From Luteibacter sp. (GTDB lineage: Bacteria > Pseudomonadota > Gammaproteobacteria > Xanthomonadales > Rhodanobacteraceae): a DNA stretch of 64,000 nt. This document shows positions 1 through 7,693 of this stretch, in pieces. The notes beneath the pieces are model-generated. The model had not been told where the DNA came from and ran no database searches. It saw nothing but the letters and a program-made list of their open reading frames with translations. Numbering within the stretch: the stretch's first letter is position 1; every line of letters begins with the position of its first letter. A program made the translations under genes and the position numbers. The stretch covers positions 1-64,000 of the forward strand of contig NZ_WNDO01000005.1 of assembly GCF_009912395.1 (NCBI RefSeq), in the 5' to 3' direction.

Positions 1-63
1 TGCCTGCTGCCTGAACTCCAGGCTGAACTCCTGCCCCTTTCTGCCTGCCTTGCTCTTGGTCAT
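1..63 (-). CDS. IS3-type transposase OrfA, N-terminal fragment (cut by window edge)
   Basis: The first 21 residues are visible, beginning MTKSKAGRKGQEFSLEFR. A basic start followed by an F-S-x-E-F-R motif is typical of OrfA helix-turn-helix proteins of IS3-family transposons, which bind the element ends. The start is set by an aggagg ribosome site 6 bases upstream of the ATG at 61-63. The rest lies beyond position 1, so it cannot be said whether the transposase is intact. Confidence 0.5.
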   Translation of the reverse strand, partial: MTKSKAGRKGQEFSLEFRQQA

Positions 64-127
64 CGTCCACCTCCTATTGCGATAGTTAATCGCTTATAGG
101 GGTGTCCGTGAAACGGGGGCAAGATCA
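1..127 (-). mobile_element. Terminal part of an IS3-like insertion sequence (runs off the window)
   Basis: Reading the minus strand from 127 downwards, the sequence begins TGATCTTGCCCCCG, then a short leader and a well-formed ribosome site (aggagg) in front of an OrfA-like start at 63. IS3-family elements usually begin with 5'-TG and place orfA about 50-100 bases inside, which fits. The boundary is inferred from the point where the nuclease-like reading frame upstream loses homology-like sense. The other end, the target duplication and orfB would lie outside the window. Confidence 0.55.
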
Positions 128-265
128 GCCTTTTCCGGTGCCGGTGTGCTCGACCTCGTAGCCTTGCTGGCGGAAGTGTTCGGCGACGAGTCGTTCGAAT
201 TCCTGCCATGACACCCGGGTGAGCGCGTCGTCCTGGCGAAATCGAACGGGCTGGAAGCCGCTCAT
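125..265 (-). pseudogene. Truncated Mrr/DUF2034-like restriction endonuclease N-terminus
   Basis: A 46-codon frame encodes a fragment containing SWQEFERLVAEHFRQQGYEV followed by E-H-T-G-T-G. This matches the opening of Mrr_cat-type nuclease domains, where a W-x-E-F-E helix and a G-Y-x-V strand lead to a G-G-x-D-G-G-V-D catalytic loop. The fragment stops exactly before that loop. Its TGA stop seems to be supplied by the TGA that begins the inserted IS end. Without the catalytic Asp/Glu/Lys residues it cannot cut DNA. The missing 3' part may lie on the far side of the IS, outside the window. The family call rests on motif recognition of a short piece. Confidence 0.5.
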
Positions 266-397
266 CGAGCGGGCTCCGGCGCGAGCTGGATCCTGTGACG
301 CCCGTGGGCGTCCGTGCAGACTTCCATGGCTTTCCCCTGTCCCGATCCTGACGCCCGCCCCCTCGGCCGGCCGGATGGATCAATCGACTATAGCGGG

Positions 398-1129
398 TTA
401 TCGGAGGGGCGCGACCGGGGTTTGGGGGCTGTGGCCGAATTTGGGCAGAGAATCCTCGGAGGCATTGGTAGCGACTTCTTCCATTTGGAGTCGGACGGCC
501 TCCTGCAGCAGCATATCCATTGCATCAAGCTTGAACTTGGTAACTACCGACGTCCAACTGGCGACGTAGAGCGTAAAGATGACGAAAACGATTACGCCAT
601 CAATGATTCCTATGTTCCGATTGGCGAGCGTTACTTTCACCTGGTAGGCCACTGCCAGGGTAAAAGGGAGAATGCCAAGTAGTTGCGCACTCCCGTAAAG
701 GAACGGGGCCTTCATTCCCATACGTTCCCGACGATAGCGAGACATATTGGCGTGAAGCTTCAATAGATCTGTCGGCTGCGATATGAGGTAACGCATCAAC
801 GAGTTGTAGTTCGGGAAATCGAAATCGAGCTGTTCTGCAAACGTTCGGGAGGGTGAGAAATCAAACATCTCACGTCGGATCATCCATAGATGAACCGCGA
901 ATCCGGTGAGCTCAAGGGCCAGCGCAAGATAGACGGTGATCAGCTTCGCAATGGGAGGGATGTCGATGTGGCCCACAGTCATGCCAAGCGCCGCCGCAAT
1001 GAATCCTCCAATGAGCCAGCGCTTTGCCGATTTCGGAGAAGGGCGGCGAGCTTTATCAAAATCAGGCAGAGCATCGATACGGTTGTTCAACTCCGTAAAA
1101 GATAACGGAGCGGCGTCATCAATCATCAT
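398..1129 (-). CDS. Hypothetical inner-membrane protein (243 aa)
   Basis: I do not recognise the family. The protein begins MMIDDAAPLSFTELN and has four likely membrane segments: two around residues 45-90 (beginning WLIGGFIAAALGMTVG and LITVYLALALELTGF) and two around 155-205 (LLGILPFTLAVAYQV and IIDGVIVFVIFTLYVASW). A hydrophilic stretch rich in basic residues lies between the two pairs. The start is chosen at the tandem ATG near 1127 because an agggatg ribosome-like site precedes it; the frame stays open further upstream to 1447 but without sequence that looks coding. It is convergent to nothing and divergent from the next gene. Confidence 0.7.
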   Translation of the reverse strand: MMIDDAAPLSFTELNNRIDALPDFDKARRPSPKSAKRWLIGGFIAAALGMTVGHIDIPPIAKLITVYLALALELTGFAVHLWMIRREMFDFSPSRTFAEQLDFDFPNYNSLMRYLISQPTDLLKLHANMSRYRRERMGMKAPFLYGSAQLLGILPFTLAVAYQVKVTLANRNIGIIDGVIVFVIFTLYVASWTSVVTKFKLDAMDMLLQEAVRLQMEEVATNASEDSLPKFGHSPQTPVAPLR

Positions 1130-1277
1130 GTTGTCATCCCTGTAGAGTCCCACTGCCAGTTTAACGACTGAAAGTGCGCAGCAGGTTTCGTCATGGTTTC
1201 CCAACCCCAACCCATGTCTAATGCGTCCCGAGCGAGGGCGGGCCGTGGTGGTTCGTTGGCGGATGAGGAGTGGGTGG

Positions 1278-2594
1278 ATGAAGGGTTTGGTTGGGTTGGC
1301 GTGGGTGCTTCTGTTGCCGGGCATGGCGAACGCGGCGGGGTTCGATTGCGCCAAGGCGTCGAGCGCGGCGGAGAAGCTGGTGTGTGCCACGCCGAAACTG
1401 TCGACGCTGGATGCGGAGCTGGGTAAGGTGTACCAGGATGCGATCAAGGCGCATCCGGAACTGGCCGAGGCGATCCGGCTCGATCAGCGCCACTGGCTGG
1501 CCGAGCGTGACGACACCACTTGGACCTTCCAGTCCGGCACGCCCGTCGACGAGTTTCCGAAGATGCTGGCGGATTTGTACCAGCGTCGTATCGACATCCT
1601 GAGCCATATCGGCCAGAAGCCGGGTGGTCCGCTCGATGTCGTGCAGAAGGCGCTACCGGATACCGGCGGTGCCTCCGATCTGGTCCAGGCGCTTGCCGCC
1701 CGTCATGTGATCACGCTGGCGAAGGACGTGGAAATCAAGGACGCCAAGTCGCTGCCCTTCCAGCCCGATGCGACGTTGCGCGGCGAGATCAGTTTCGACA
1801 ATGGCAACGTCACCAACCGCGTGCTGGAAGGTTCGCCCATCGGTTCGGCCTATTCGATCGGCGGCACGGCCCACTGCGTGTCGGAAGCGCCGTACCGGCT
1901 CGATGGCAAGAAGGCCGCGGCGGTCGACATGCCGCCGGTCTGGGGCGAGGACTGCATGACCACGCACGCGCTCGCCCGCGTGGGCAACGACATCGTCGCC
2001 CTGCGCATGGACGACGGCAACTTGTCGGAAGTGGTGCTGGCGGCGAGCCAGTGGAAGGGGGCGTCGTTCGGTCCGGCGGTGGAACTGGTGTCGCGCTTCG
2101 ACCGCACGCTGTCGCTGTCCGGCGCGATCTGCGGCCCGAAGGAAATGCCGTGCGCCGATTTCGGCAAGCTTGCCCTGCAATACGCCACGCGTTACGCGGC
2201 ACGTCCGCAGCCGGGCACCATCGACAAGCTCGACAAGGGCATGGACAAGGCGACCTATACGGCCGCCGTGGCAGCGGCGACGGCCCCGGGCGGCATCGCC
2301 CCGAAGGGTTCCGACAATGGGTTTGCCGACCTGCCGATGTTCGGCCAGAACATCGCCGGCTATCGCATGACCGGCTATGCCAGCGAGGCGACGTTCTTCC
2401 CCATCGCCTTCCGTGGCGAGACGCTGCTGGGCATGATCGGCCACGGTCATGTCGGCTGGCGTGCGAACGAAGACTGGCTGGTCTCCGCCTGGCGCTTGAA
2501 GCAGGGCAAGCTGGAGCCGGTCGCCTCGGCTTATATTGAGGTGGCGGCGGGGAAGTTCCTGTACTCCTCGCCGATCCCGGTCAAGGCGCCCTGA
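1278..2594 (+). CDS. Secreted protein with LprI/DUF1311-like N-terminal domain
   Basis: The 438-residue product starts with a signal peptide (MKGLVGLAWVLLLPGMANA, cleavage near residue 20). A domain follows with the pattern F-D-C-x-K-A-x-S-x-x-E-K-L-V-C and then LSTLDAELGKVYQ, which is the DUF1311/LprI-type motif known in lysozyme inhibitors and many periplasmic proteins. The two cysteines probably form a disulfide. The remaining 300 residues are not recognised. The start is set by a gaggag site about 7 bases upstream. The gene precedes a PH-domain gene by 10 bases, so the two may be cotranscribed. Function beyond a periplasmic location is unknown. Confidence 0.75.
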   Translation: MKGLVGLAWVLLLPGMANAAGFDCAKASSAAEKLVCATPKLSTLDAELGKVYQDAIKAHPELAEAIRLDQRHWLAERDDTTWTFQSGTPVDEFPKMLADLYQRRIDILSHIGQKPGGPLDVVQKALPDTGGASDLVQALAARHVITLAKDVEIKDAKSLPFQPDATLRGEISFDNGNVTNRVLEGSPIGSAYSIGGTAHCVSEAPYRLDGKKAAAVDMPPVWGEDCMTTHALARVGNDIVALRMDDGNLSEVVLAASQWKGASFGPAVELVSRFDRTLSLSGAICGPKEMPCADFGKLALQYATRYAARPQPGTIDKLDKGMDKATYTAAVAAATAPGGIAPKGSDNGFADLPMFGQNIAGYRMTGYASEATFFPIAFRGETLLGMIGHGHVGWRANEDWLVSAWRLKQGKLEPVASAYIEVAAGKFLYSSPIPVKAP

Positions 2595-2604
2595 GGTTCG
2601 TGCG

Positions 2605-3087
2605 ATGAAGGTATTCCAGACCAGCATGAGTACGGCCGTCCGCTGGACGGGGCTCCTGACGGTTGTTTTCGCGATCATCGTCGTGGCCGTCATGGCCTCG
2701 CGGCCCAACGGCACCTTCAGCGTGCCGCTGGCCGGCCTGTTGCTCGTGATCCTGTCGATCGCCTATGCGATGTCGCCCCTGCGCTACGACGTTGGCGATG
2801 GGCAGCTCGTGGTGCGTCGCCAGGTGGGGCGGGTGTCCGCCGAGTTGCGCGGGGCGACCATCGAGAGCGATCCGGCGGCGTTCCGCGGCCTGGTCAGGAC
2901 GTTCGGCAATGGCGGCTTTTTTGCCGTGCATGGGATGTACTGGTCGCGTCGGCTGGGCGCGGTGCGCGTGTATGCGCGCAACCGCGATCACGGCGTGGTG
3001 CTGACGCTGGCATCCGGTCGCAAGTGGTTGCTGTCGCCCGACGACCCCGACGCGTTCATCGCGGCGGTGAGGGCCTGGACCCGATAG
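2605..3087 (+). CDS. PH-like domain membrane protein (160 aa)
   Basis: The protein has two N-terminal membrane segments (residues about 14-33 and 40-57), then a soluble part beginning LRYDVGDGQLVVRRQVGRV and ending SGRKWLLSPDDPDAFIAAV. The pattern of a membrane hairpin followed by a beta-rich domain closing with S-P-D-D-P-D-x-F is that of bacterial PH (bPH) domain proteins, whose roles are mostly unknown. The start is 10 bases after the upstream gene, suggesting an operon with the DUF1311-like protein. A REP-like palindrome follows directly and may end the transcript. Confidence 0.7.
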   Translation: MKVFQTSMSTAVRWTGLLTVVFAIIVVAVMASRPNGTFSVPLAGLLLVILSIAYAMSPLRYDVGDGQLVVRRQVGRVSAELRGATIESDPAAFRGLVRTFGNGGFFAVHGMYWSRRLGAVRVYARNRDHGVVLTLASGRKWLLSPDDPDAFIAAVRAWTR

Positions 3088-3092
3088 ATGTC

Positions 3093-3160
3093 TGTAGGAG
3101 CGCGCTTGCGCGCGATGGGTGCTTGCGGTAACCCCCATCGCGCGCAAGCGCGCTCCTACA
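3093..3160. repeat. REP-like inverted pair
   Basis: Two opposed copies of the unit tgtaggagcgcgcttgcgcg (left arm about 3093-3119, right arm about 3134-3160) are separated by about 14 bases. They can form a long hairpin between two convergent genes. The same unit recurs at 25.3, 29.3, 46.9, 58.5 and 62.4 kb. Confidence 0.9.
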
Positions 3161-3178
3161 TAGGATGGTGATCGCTGA

Positions 3179-4552
3179 TCAGGCCTTGCGACGGCGCAGC
3201 AGGTAGCTCACGCCCAGGATGGCGAACCAGACGGGGCTGGCGATCAGCGCCTGGCGGGTGTCGCTTTCCAGGGTGAGCAGCACCAGCACGAAGGCGAAGA
3301 AGGCCAGGCACACCCAGCACATCACGACGCCACCGGGCATCTTGTACGCCGACACGGCATGCAGTTCCGGGCGCTTCTTCCGATACGCGATATACGCGAA
3401 CAGGATCAGCGACCAGACGAACATGAAGAGGATGGCCGAGAGCGTGGTCACCAGGGTGAAGGCCGTGACCAGGTTCGGAATGAGGTATACCAGCATCGCG
3501 CCGCCGAACAGGCAGATGCACGAGAACAGCAGGCCATTGGAGGGCACCGCGGCACGCGACAGCTTCTTGAACGCCTTGGGCGCGTGGTCCTCGTCCGCTA
3601 GGCCGTACATCATGCGGCTGGTGGAGAAGATGCCGCTGTTGGCCGACGACGTGGCCGAGGTGAGCACCACGAAGTTGATCAGGCTGGCGGCGGCGGGGAT
3701 GCCAGCGAGCACGAACAGCTCCACGAAGGGGCTCTTGCCCGGCAGCACTTCGCGCCACGGCATCACCGACATGATGACGATCAGCGACAGCACGTAGAAC
3801 AGGATGATGCGCACGGGGATCGAGTTGATCGCCTTGGGCAGGTTGCGCTCCGGGTTGGCAGTCTCGGCGGCGGTGGTGCCGACCAGTTCGATGCCGACGA
3901 AGGCGAATACCGCGATCTGGAAGCCGGCGAAGAAGCCGCCGATGCCCTTGGGGAAGAAACCGCCGTCGCTCCACAGGTTGGTGAGTGAGGCTTCGTGGCC
4001 GTCCGGCGAGTGGAAGTGCCAGGCAATCATGCCAAAGCCGGTGACGATGAGCGCGCAGATCGCCACGATCTTGATCAGGGCGAACCAGAATTCCAGTTCG
4101 CCGAACAGCTTCACCGTGGTGAGGTTCAGCGTCAGCAGCAGGAGCACGCAGAGCACGGCGGGTATCCACGGTGCCAGCCCGGGGAACCAGAACTGCGCAT
4201 AGGACGCGATGGCGATCACGTCCGCGATGGCGGTGATGATCCAGCAGAACCAGTAGGTCCAGCCGCAGAAGAAGCCGGCCCAGGGGCCGAGCAGGTCGGT
4301 GGAGAAGTCGATGAACGACTTGTACTGGAGGTTGGAGAGCAGCAGCTCGCCCATCGCCCGCATCACGAAGAACAGCATCACGCCGATGATGAGGTAGACG
4401 AAGAGGATCGAGGGGCCTGCCAGGCTGATCGTCTTGCCCGAGCCCATGAACAGGCCGGTGCCGATGGCGCCGCCGATGGCGATGAGTTGCAGGTGGCGGT
4501 TGGAAAGGCTGCGCTGGAGATGCTCGGGCGCGGATTCCTGCGGATGGGACAT
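3179..4552 (-). CDS. cycA: D-serine/D-alanine/glycine:H+ symporter CycA
   Basis: This 457-residue APC-superfamily permease follows Escherichia coli CycA closely along its length: NRHLQLIAIGGAIGTGLFMG at the first helix, LAGPSILFVYLIIG, the MRAMGELLLSN motif, GPWAGFFCGWTYWFCW, FVGIELVGTTAAET and the ending TLESDTRQALI. About 12 membrane helices are expected in the inner membrane, importing D-Ser, D-Ala, Gly and D-cycloserine. An in-frame ATG at 4573 would add 7 residues, but that codon lies at the edge of a stable stem, so 4552 is preferred. The gene lies downstream of, and in the same direction as, the aldo/keto reductase, separated by a hairpin. Confidence 0.9.
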   Translation of the reverse strand: MSHPQESAPEHLQRSLSNRHLQLIAIGGAIGTGLFMGSGKTISLAGPSILFVYLIIGVMLFFVMRAMGELLLSNLQYKSFIDFSTDLLGPWAGFFCGWTYWFCWIITAIADVIAIASYAQFWFPGLAPWIPAVLCVLLLLTLNLTTVKLFGELEFWFALIKIVAICALIVTGFGMIAWHFHSPDGHEASLTNLWSDGGFFPKGIGGFFAGFQIAVFAFVGIELVGTTAAETANPERNLPKAINSIPVRIILFYVLSLIVIMSVMPWREVLPGKSPFVELFVLAGIPAAASLINFVVLTSATSSANSGIFSTSRMMYGLADEDHAPKAFKKLSRAAVPSNGLLFSCICLFGGAMLVYLIPNLVTAFTLVTTLSAILFMFVWSLILFAYIAYRKKRPELHAVSAYKMPGGVVMCWVCLAFFAFVLVLLTLESDTRQALIASPVWFAILGVSYLLRRRKA

Positions 4553-4571
4553 GGGCGACGGCTCGCAAGAC

Positions 4572-4605
4572 ATACGAAGCCCCGGACCATACGGGGGCTT
4601 CGTAT
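4572..4605 (-). terminator. 12-bp stem-loop between aldo/keto reductase and cycA
   Basis: Arms atacgaagcccc (4572-4583) and ggggcttcgtat (4594-4605) are perfectly complementary with a 10-base loop. The stem lies after the reductase stop (4656) and just before cycA. There is no clear T-run after it on the minus strand, so it is either a weak terminator or a 5' leader structure of cycA. Confidence 0.5.
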
Positions 4606-4655
4606 CGGCGGCAAGAGACGAAAGTATCGCCGGGCGTCGGAAAAAGCTTACGAGG

Positions 4656-5720
4656 TCAGGCCGGGCGGACGACGCGCGCCCCGCCCAGTACCTGGTCACG
4701 CACGCGGGGCAGGAACCGGCCCGGGAAGATGGGGGCGATGGCGCTCGCCGCCTCCAGCCGACGGCGCTGATCGTCGTTGAAGGTGATCTCCAGGGCGCCG
4801 AGGTTCTCGGTGAACTGGGCCGCCGTGCGGGCGCCCAGAATGGGGATGACCCGGGGGGCCTGTCGATCGAGCAGCCATGCGATGGCGGTCTGGGCCGGGG
4901 TGTGGCCTACGTCCTCGGCCACCGCCTTCAGGGTGTCCACGATGTCGAGGTTGCGCTCGCTCAACGAGCCCATTGCGGCGGCAACGGCGGCCCGGGTGCC
5001 ATCGAACATGGGCTTGCCTTGCAGGGCGGCAATGTCCGCGCGGCTGTACTTGCCGCTCAGCACGCCGCTGGCCAGTGGCGACCAGGCCAGCACGCCAAGG
5101 CCCAGTTCGTGGGCCATCGGCAGCAGGTCGTGCTCCACCGAGCGCTCCACCAGGCTGTGCTCGATCTGCAGGGCGACCAGAGGCGCCCAGCCGCGCAGGT
5201 CAGCGAGGGTCTGCATGCGCGCCACCTGCCAGGCCGGTGCGTCGGAGATGCCGACGTAGACGATCTTGCCCGCGCGCACCAAGTCGTCGAAGCCGCGCAT
5301 GATCTCGTCCACCGGCGTCAGGTGGTCCCAGACGTGCAGGTAATAGAGGTCGATGTAGTCGGTGCCGAGTCGACGCAGGCTGGCCTCCACGGCGCGAACC
5401 ATGTTGCGCCGGTGGTTGCCGCCGGCGTTGACGTTGCCGGGCTCGGTGTTGAGCGTGTACTTGGTGGCGATCACCGCGCGGTCGCGGCGGCCGGTGAGGA
5501 ACTTGCCCAGCAGGGTTTCCGAGGTGCCGCCGGTATAGAAGTTGGCGGTGTCGATGAAGTTACCGCCGCGCTCCATGTAGGCGTCGAGGATGGCTCGGGC
5601 CTCCGCCTCGGGCGAACCCCAGCCCCAGTCGTCGCCGAAGGTCATCGTGCCCAGCGACACCGGGCTGACACGTAGGCCGGAACGGCCGAGGGTGAGGTAA
5701 TCGTCGAGTTGCAGGCTCAT
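4656..5720 (-). CDS. Aldo/keto reductase
   Basis: The 354-residue protein has the full aldo/keto reductase barrel: LGRSGLRVSPVSLGTMTFG at the N-terminus, then IDTANFYTGG with the catalytic Asp and Tyr, ATKYTLN (Lys), YIDLYYLHVWD (His), and the C-terminal NADPH part VIPILGARTAAQFTENLGAL. It should reduce carbonyl compounds with NADPH in the cytoplasm; the true substrate is unknown. The start has an aagga ribosome site 9 bases upstream. It is transcribed divergently from a LysR-type gene 97 bases away, the usual arrangement for a regulator and its target. Confidence 0.9.
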   Translation of the reverse strand: MSLQLDDYLTLGRSGLRVSPVSLGTMTFGDDWGWGSPEAEARAILDAYMERGGNFIDTANFYTGGTSETLLGKFLTGRRDRAVIATKYTLNTEPGNVNAGGNHRRNMVRAVEASLRRLGTDYIDLYYLHVWDHLTPVDEIMRGFDDLVRAGKIVYVGISDAPAWQVARMQTLADLRGWAPLVALQIEHSLVERSVEHDLLPMAHELGLGVLAWSPLASGVLSGKYSRADIAALQGKPMFDGTRAAVAAAMGSLSERNLDIVDTLKAVAEDVGHTPAQTAIAWLLDRQAPRVIPILGARTAAQFTENLGALEITFNDDQRRRLEAASAIAPIFPGRFLPRVRDQVLGGARVVRPA

Positions 5721-5817
5721 GGGGAGGGTTCCTTCGGAAGACTTGCTTCACGATAGGGCCGGATTTGTCCTAGATAAACGCGGTCAGCGGGCATACCCTT
5801 TGAAGTCATTCTTCACG

Positions 5818-6759
5818 ATGGGTGCCACCGTGCCCGCCGATCTGCTCCCTGCCATCGCCGTGTTCGCCCGCGTGGCCCACCATGCCAGCTTCACCCGTGC
5901 GGCCGCCGAGCTGGGGGTGTCGCCCTCGGCCCTGTCGCAGACCATCCGTATGCTGGAGCGTCGGCTGGGCGTTCGCCTTCTAGATCGCACCACGCGCAAG
6001 GTGGGCGTCACCGAGATCGGCCGGCGATTCCTGGAGGAGGCCCAGCCGGGCCTGGCCGCGATCGATCGCGCCATCGATGGCGTGGACGAGTCGCGCGAGG
6101 CGCCGTCAGGCCTGCTGCGGATCAACCTACCGGAAGTGGTCGCCCGCCTCGTCGTGCTGCCCTACCTGGGCGAATTCGCTGCGAGGTATCCGGATATCGT
6201 CGTAGAGCTGTGCTGTGACAATCGCTTCGTCGACCTGGTGGAGCACGGCTTCGATGCGGGGTTCCGTCTTGGCGAGAGCCTGGCCGCCGACATGGTGGCG
6301 GTTCCCATCGGCCGGGCGGACCGGATCGCCACGTTCGCCTCGCCGGCCTATGTGGCCAGGCACGGTCTTCCTCGGACGCCGGCCGAACTGCTGGACCATC
6401 GCTGCGCCTGCATGCGGCTGGATGCAGGCCGCAGCGTGATTCGCTGAGATTACCAGGAAGACGGGCGCTATATCGATGTGGAGCCCACGCCCGCCCTGAT
6501 CACCAACGACGGCAATCTGATGATCGATGCGGTACGTGCCGGCGTCGGTATCGGCCAGCATTTCGAGCCGCTAGTGCGCGATGATTTCCGTAGCGGGCGT
6601 CTGGTCCCGGTGATGCGCGACTACTGGCCGTCCTTCGGCGCGTTCCACCTGTACTATCCGAGTCGCGTGCACATGCCGAGGAAGCTGCGGGTCTTCATCG
6701 ACTTTCTTCGCGAGCGGCACGCCGATACCGAATTCCCGGAGCTTTCCCGTGACCGATGA
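5818..6759 (+). pseudogene. LysR-type regulator interrupted by an in-frame TGA
   Basis: The N-terminal half has the winged helix-turn-helix (FARVAHHASFTRAAAELGVS, then SALSQTIRMLERRLGVRLLD) and the start of the effector domain. At 6445-6447 the frame meets TGA, then continues without any shift as DYQEDGRYIDVEPTPALITN and on to 6759. In LysR relatives of this group a tryptophan usually sits at that place (V-x-R-W-x-x-x-x-D-G-R), so a single TGG to TGA change explains the break. If translated only to the stop it would give 209 residues: DNA binding plus a partial effector domain. It probably controlled the divergent aldo/keto reductase. A sequencing error cannot be excluded. Confidence 0.85.
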
Positions 6760-7132
6760 CGACAAGAAGACGCTGATCGACGCCTATGTCGCCGCCTATA
6801 ACGGCTTCGACATCGAGGGCATGCTCGCCACGCTGTCCGACGACGTGCGCTTCGAGCACCACGTGGGCGATCAGCTAGCTGTGGCGACACATGGCAAGGC
6901 GGATTTCGAAAAGCTGGCGCGCGTCGGCGCGCAGCTGTTCGCCGCGCGCGAGCAACAGGTCGTATCGCTTGAAAATCGTGAAGGCGCGATCGTCGCGACC
7001 ATCGATTTCCACGGCGAGATCGCGGAAGACATCCCGGACGGCCCGCGCGGTGGCACCGTGATCGAGATGCAGGGGACGTCCGAGTTCGGCTTCGCGGATG
7101 GAAAGATTGCCTGGGTCGTCGACCGGGGCTGA
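6749..7132 (+). CDS. NTF2-like (SnoaL/ketosteroid isomerase-like) protein
   Basis: The 127-residue product has the NTF2-fold pattern: an N-terminal helix (LIDAYVAAYNGFDIEGMLAT), then LSDDVRFEHHVG, and a closing run of beta strands ending FADGKIAWVVDRG. Such proteins are small cytoplasmic enzymes or ligand-binding proteins, and the substrate cannot be read from the sequence. It starts at GTG with a ggag site 7 bases upstream and overlaps the last 11 bases of the LysR frame, so it was probably translated together with that regulator. Confidence 0.75.
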   Translation: MTDDDKKTLIDAYVAAYNGFDIEGMLATLSDDVRFEHHVGDQLAVATHGKADFEKLARVGAQLFAAREQQVVSLENREGAIVATIDFHGEIAEDIPDGPRGGTVIEMQGTSEFGFADGKIAWVVDRG

Positions 7133-7177
7133 GCCTGCGTGGCGTCGGCTACGCCAGGCGTCGACGACTGGCGGGTA

Positions 7178-7549
7178 TCACGCGGACGTCGCGTGTTCCG
7201 TCACTTCCCGTAGCGCGGCGAGCAGCGCTTTCCGATCGTAGGGCTTGGCCAGGTAGCGCATGCCGTGGGTCAGCCACGGATGCTGCTCGCGGGTTTCCCC
7301 CGAGGTCACCAGCACCGGCATGTGGGCATGGCGAAGGGCCAGTTCCTGGCCGGTCAGCTTGCCAGGCATGCGCACATCAGTGAACAGGACGTCGGCCTTG
7401 TTACCCTCTCCCAGTCAGCGCTCGGCGTGGTCGCCGTCGCGTGCGGCGTGCACGATATGGCCTTCGCCTTCCAGCAGCATCGCGGTGAGTTCACGGATGG
7501 TGTCGTCATCTTCGACGAGCAGCACGACGAGGGCAGGATGTGAATTCAT
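7178..7549 (-). pseudogene. Single-domain response regulator with an in-frame TGA
   Basis: The frame encodes a receiver domain: VVLLVEDDDTIRELTAMLL (acidic pocket), then DGDHAER, a TGA at 7415-7417, and on in the same frame LGEGNKADVLFTDVRMPG (phospho-acceptor Asp), MPVLVTSGE and YLAKPYD (conserved Lys). The length without the stop would be about 123 residues, normal for a CheY-like protein. The stop again corresponds to a plausible Trp codon (TGG to TGA). The N-terminal 44-residue product lacks the phosphorylation site. It is divergent from the stressosome-kinase operon and may once have been its output or partner. Confidence 0.85.
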
Positions 7550-7693
7550 GGGCATCCGGAACAGGGTGGCACGGTTAACCGCGAGCAAATATAGCGTTCT
7601 GCGTGAAGGCGATGTCAACGCGAATGGCTGTCATTTACACTATTCCATTGCTTCACGGCTGCACGCATCATAGCCATTTTCCAGGGGATGACC

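Noticed and set aside
1130-1447. Extension of the first membrane protein to 1447
   Set aside because: The added residues overlap the signal peptide region of the divergent DUF1311-like gene and look random; a better start is at 1129.
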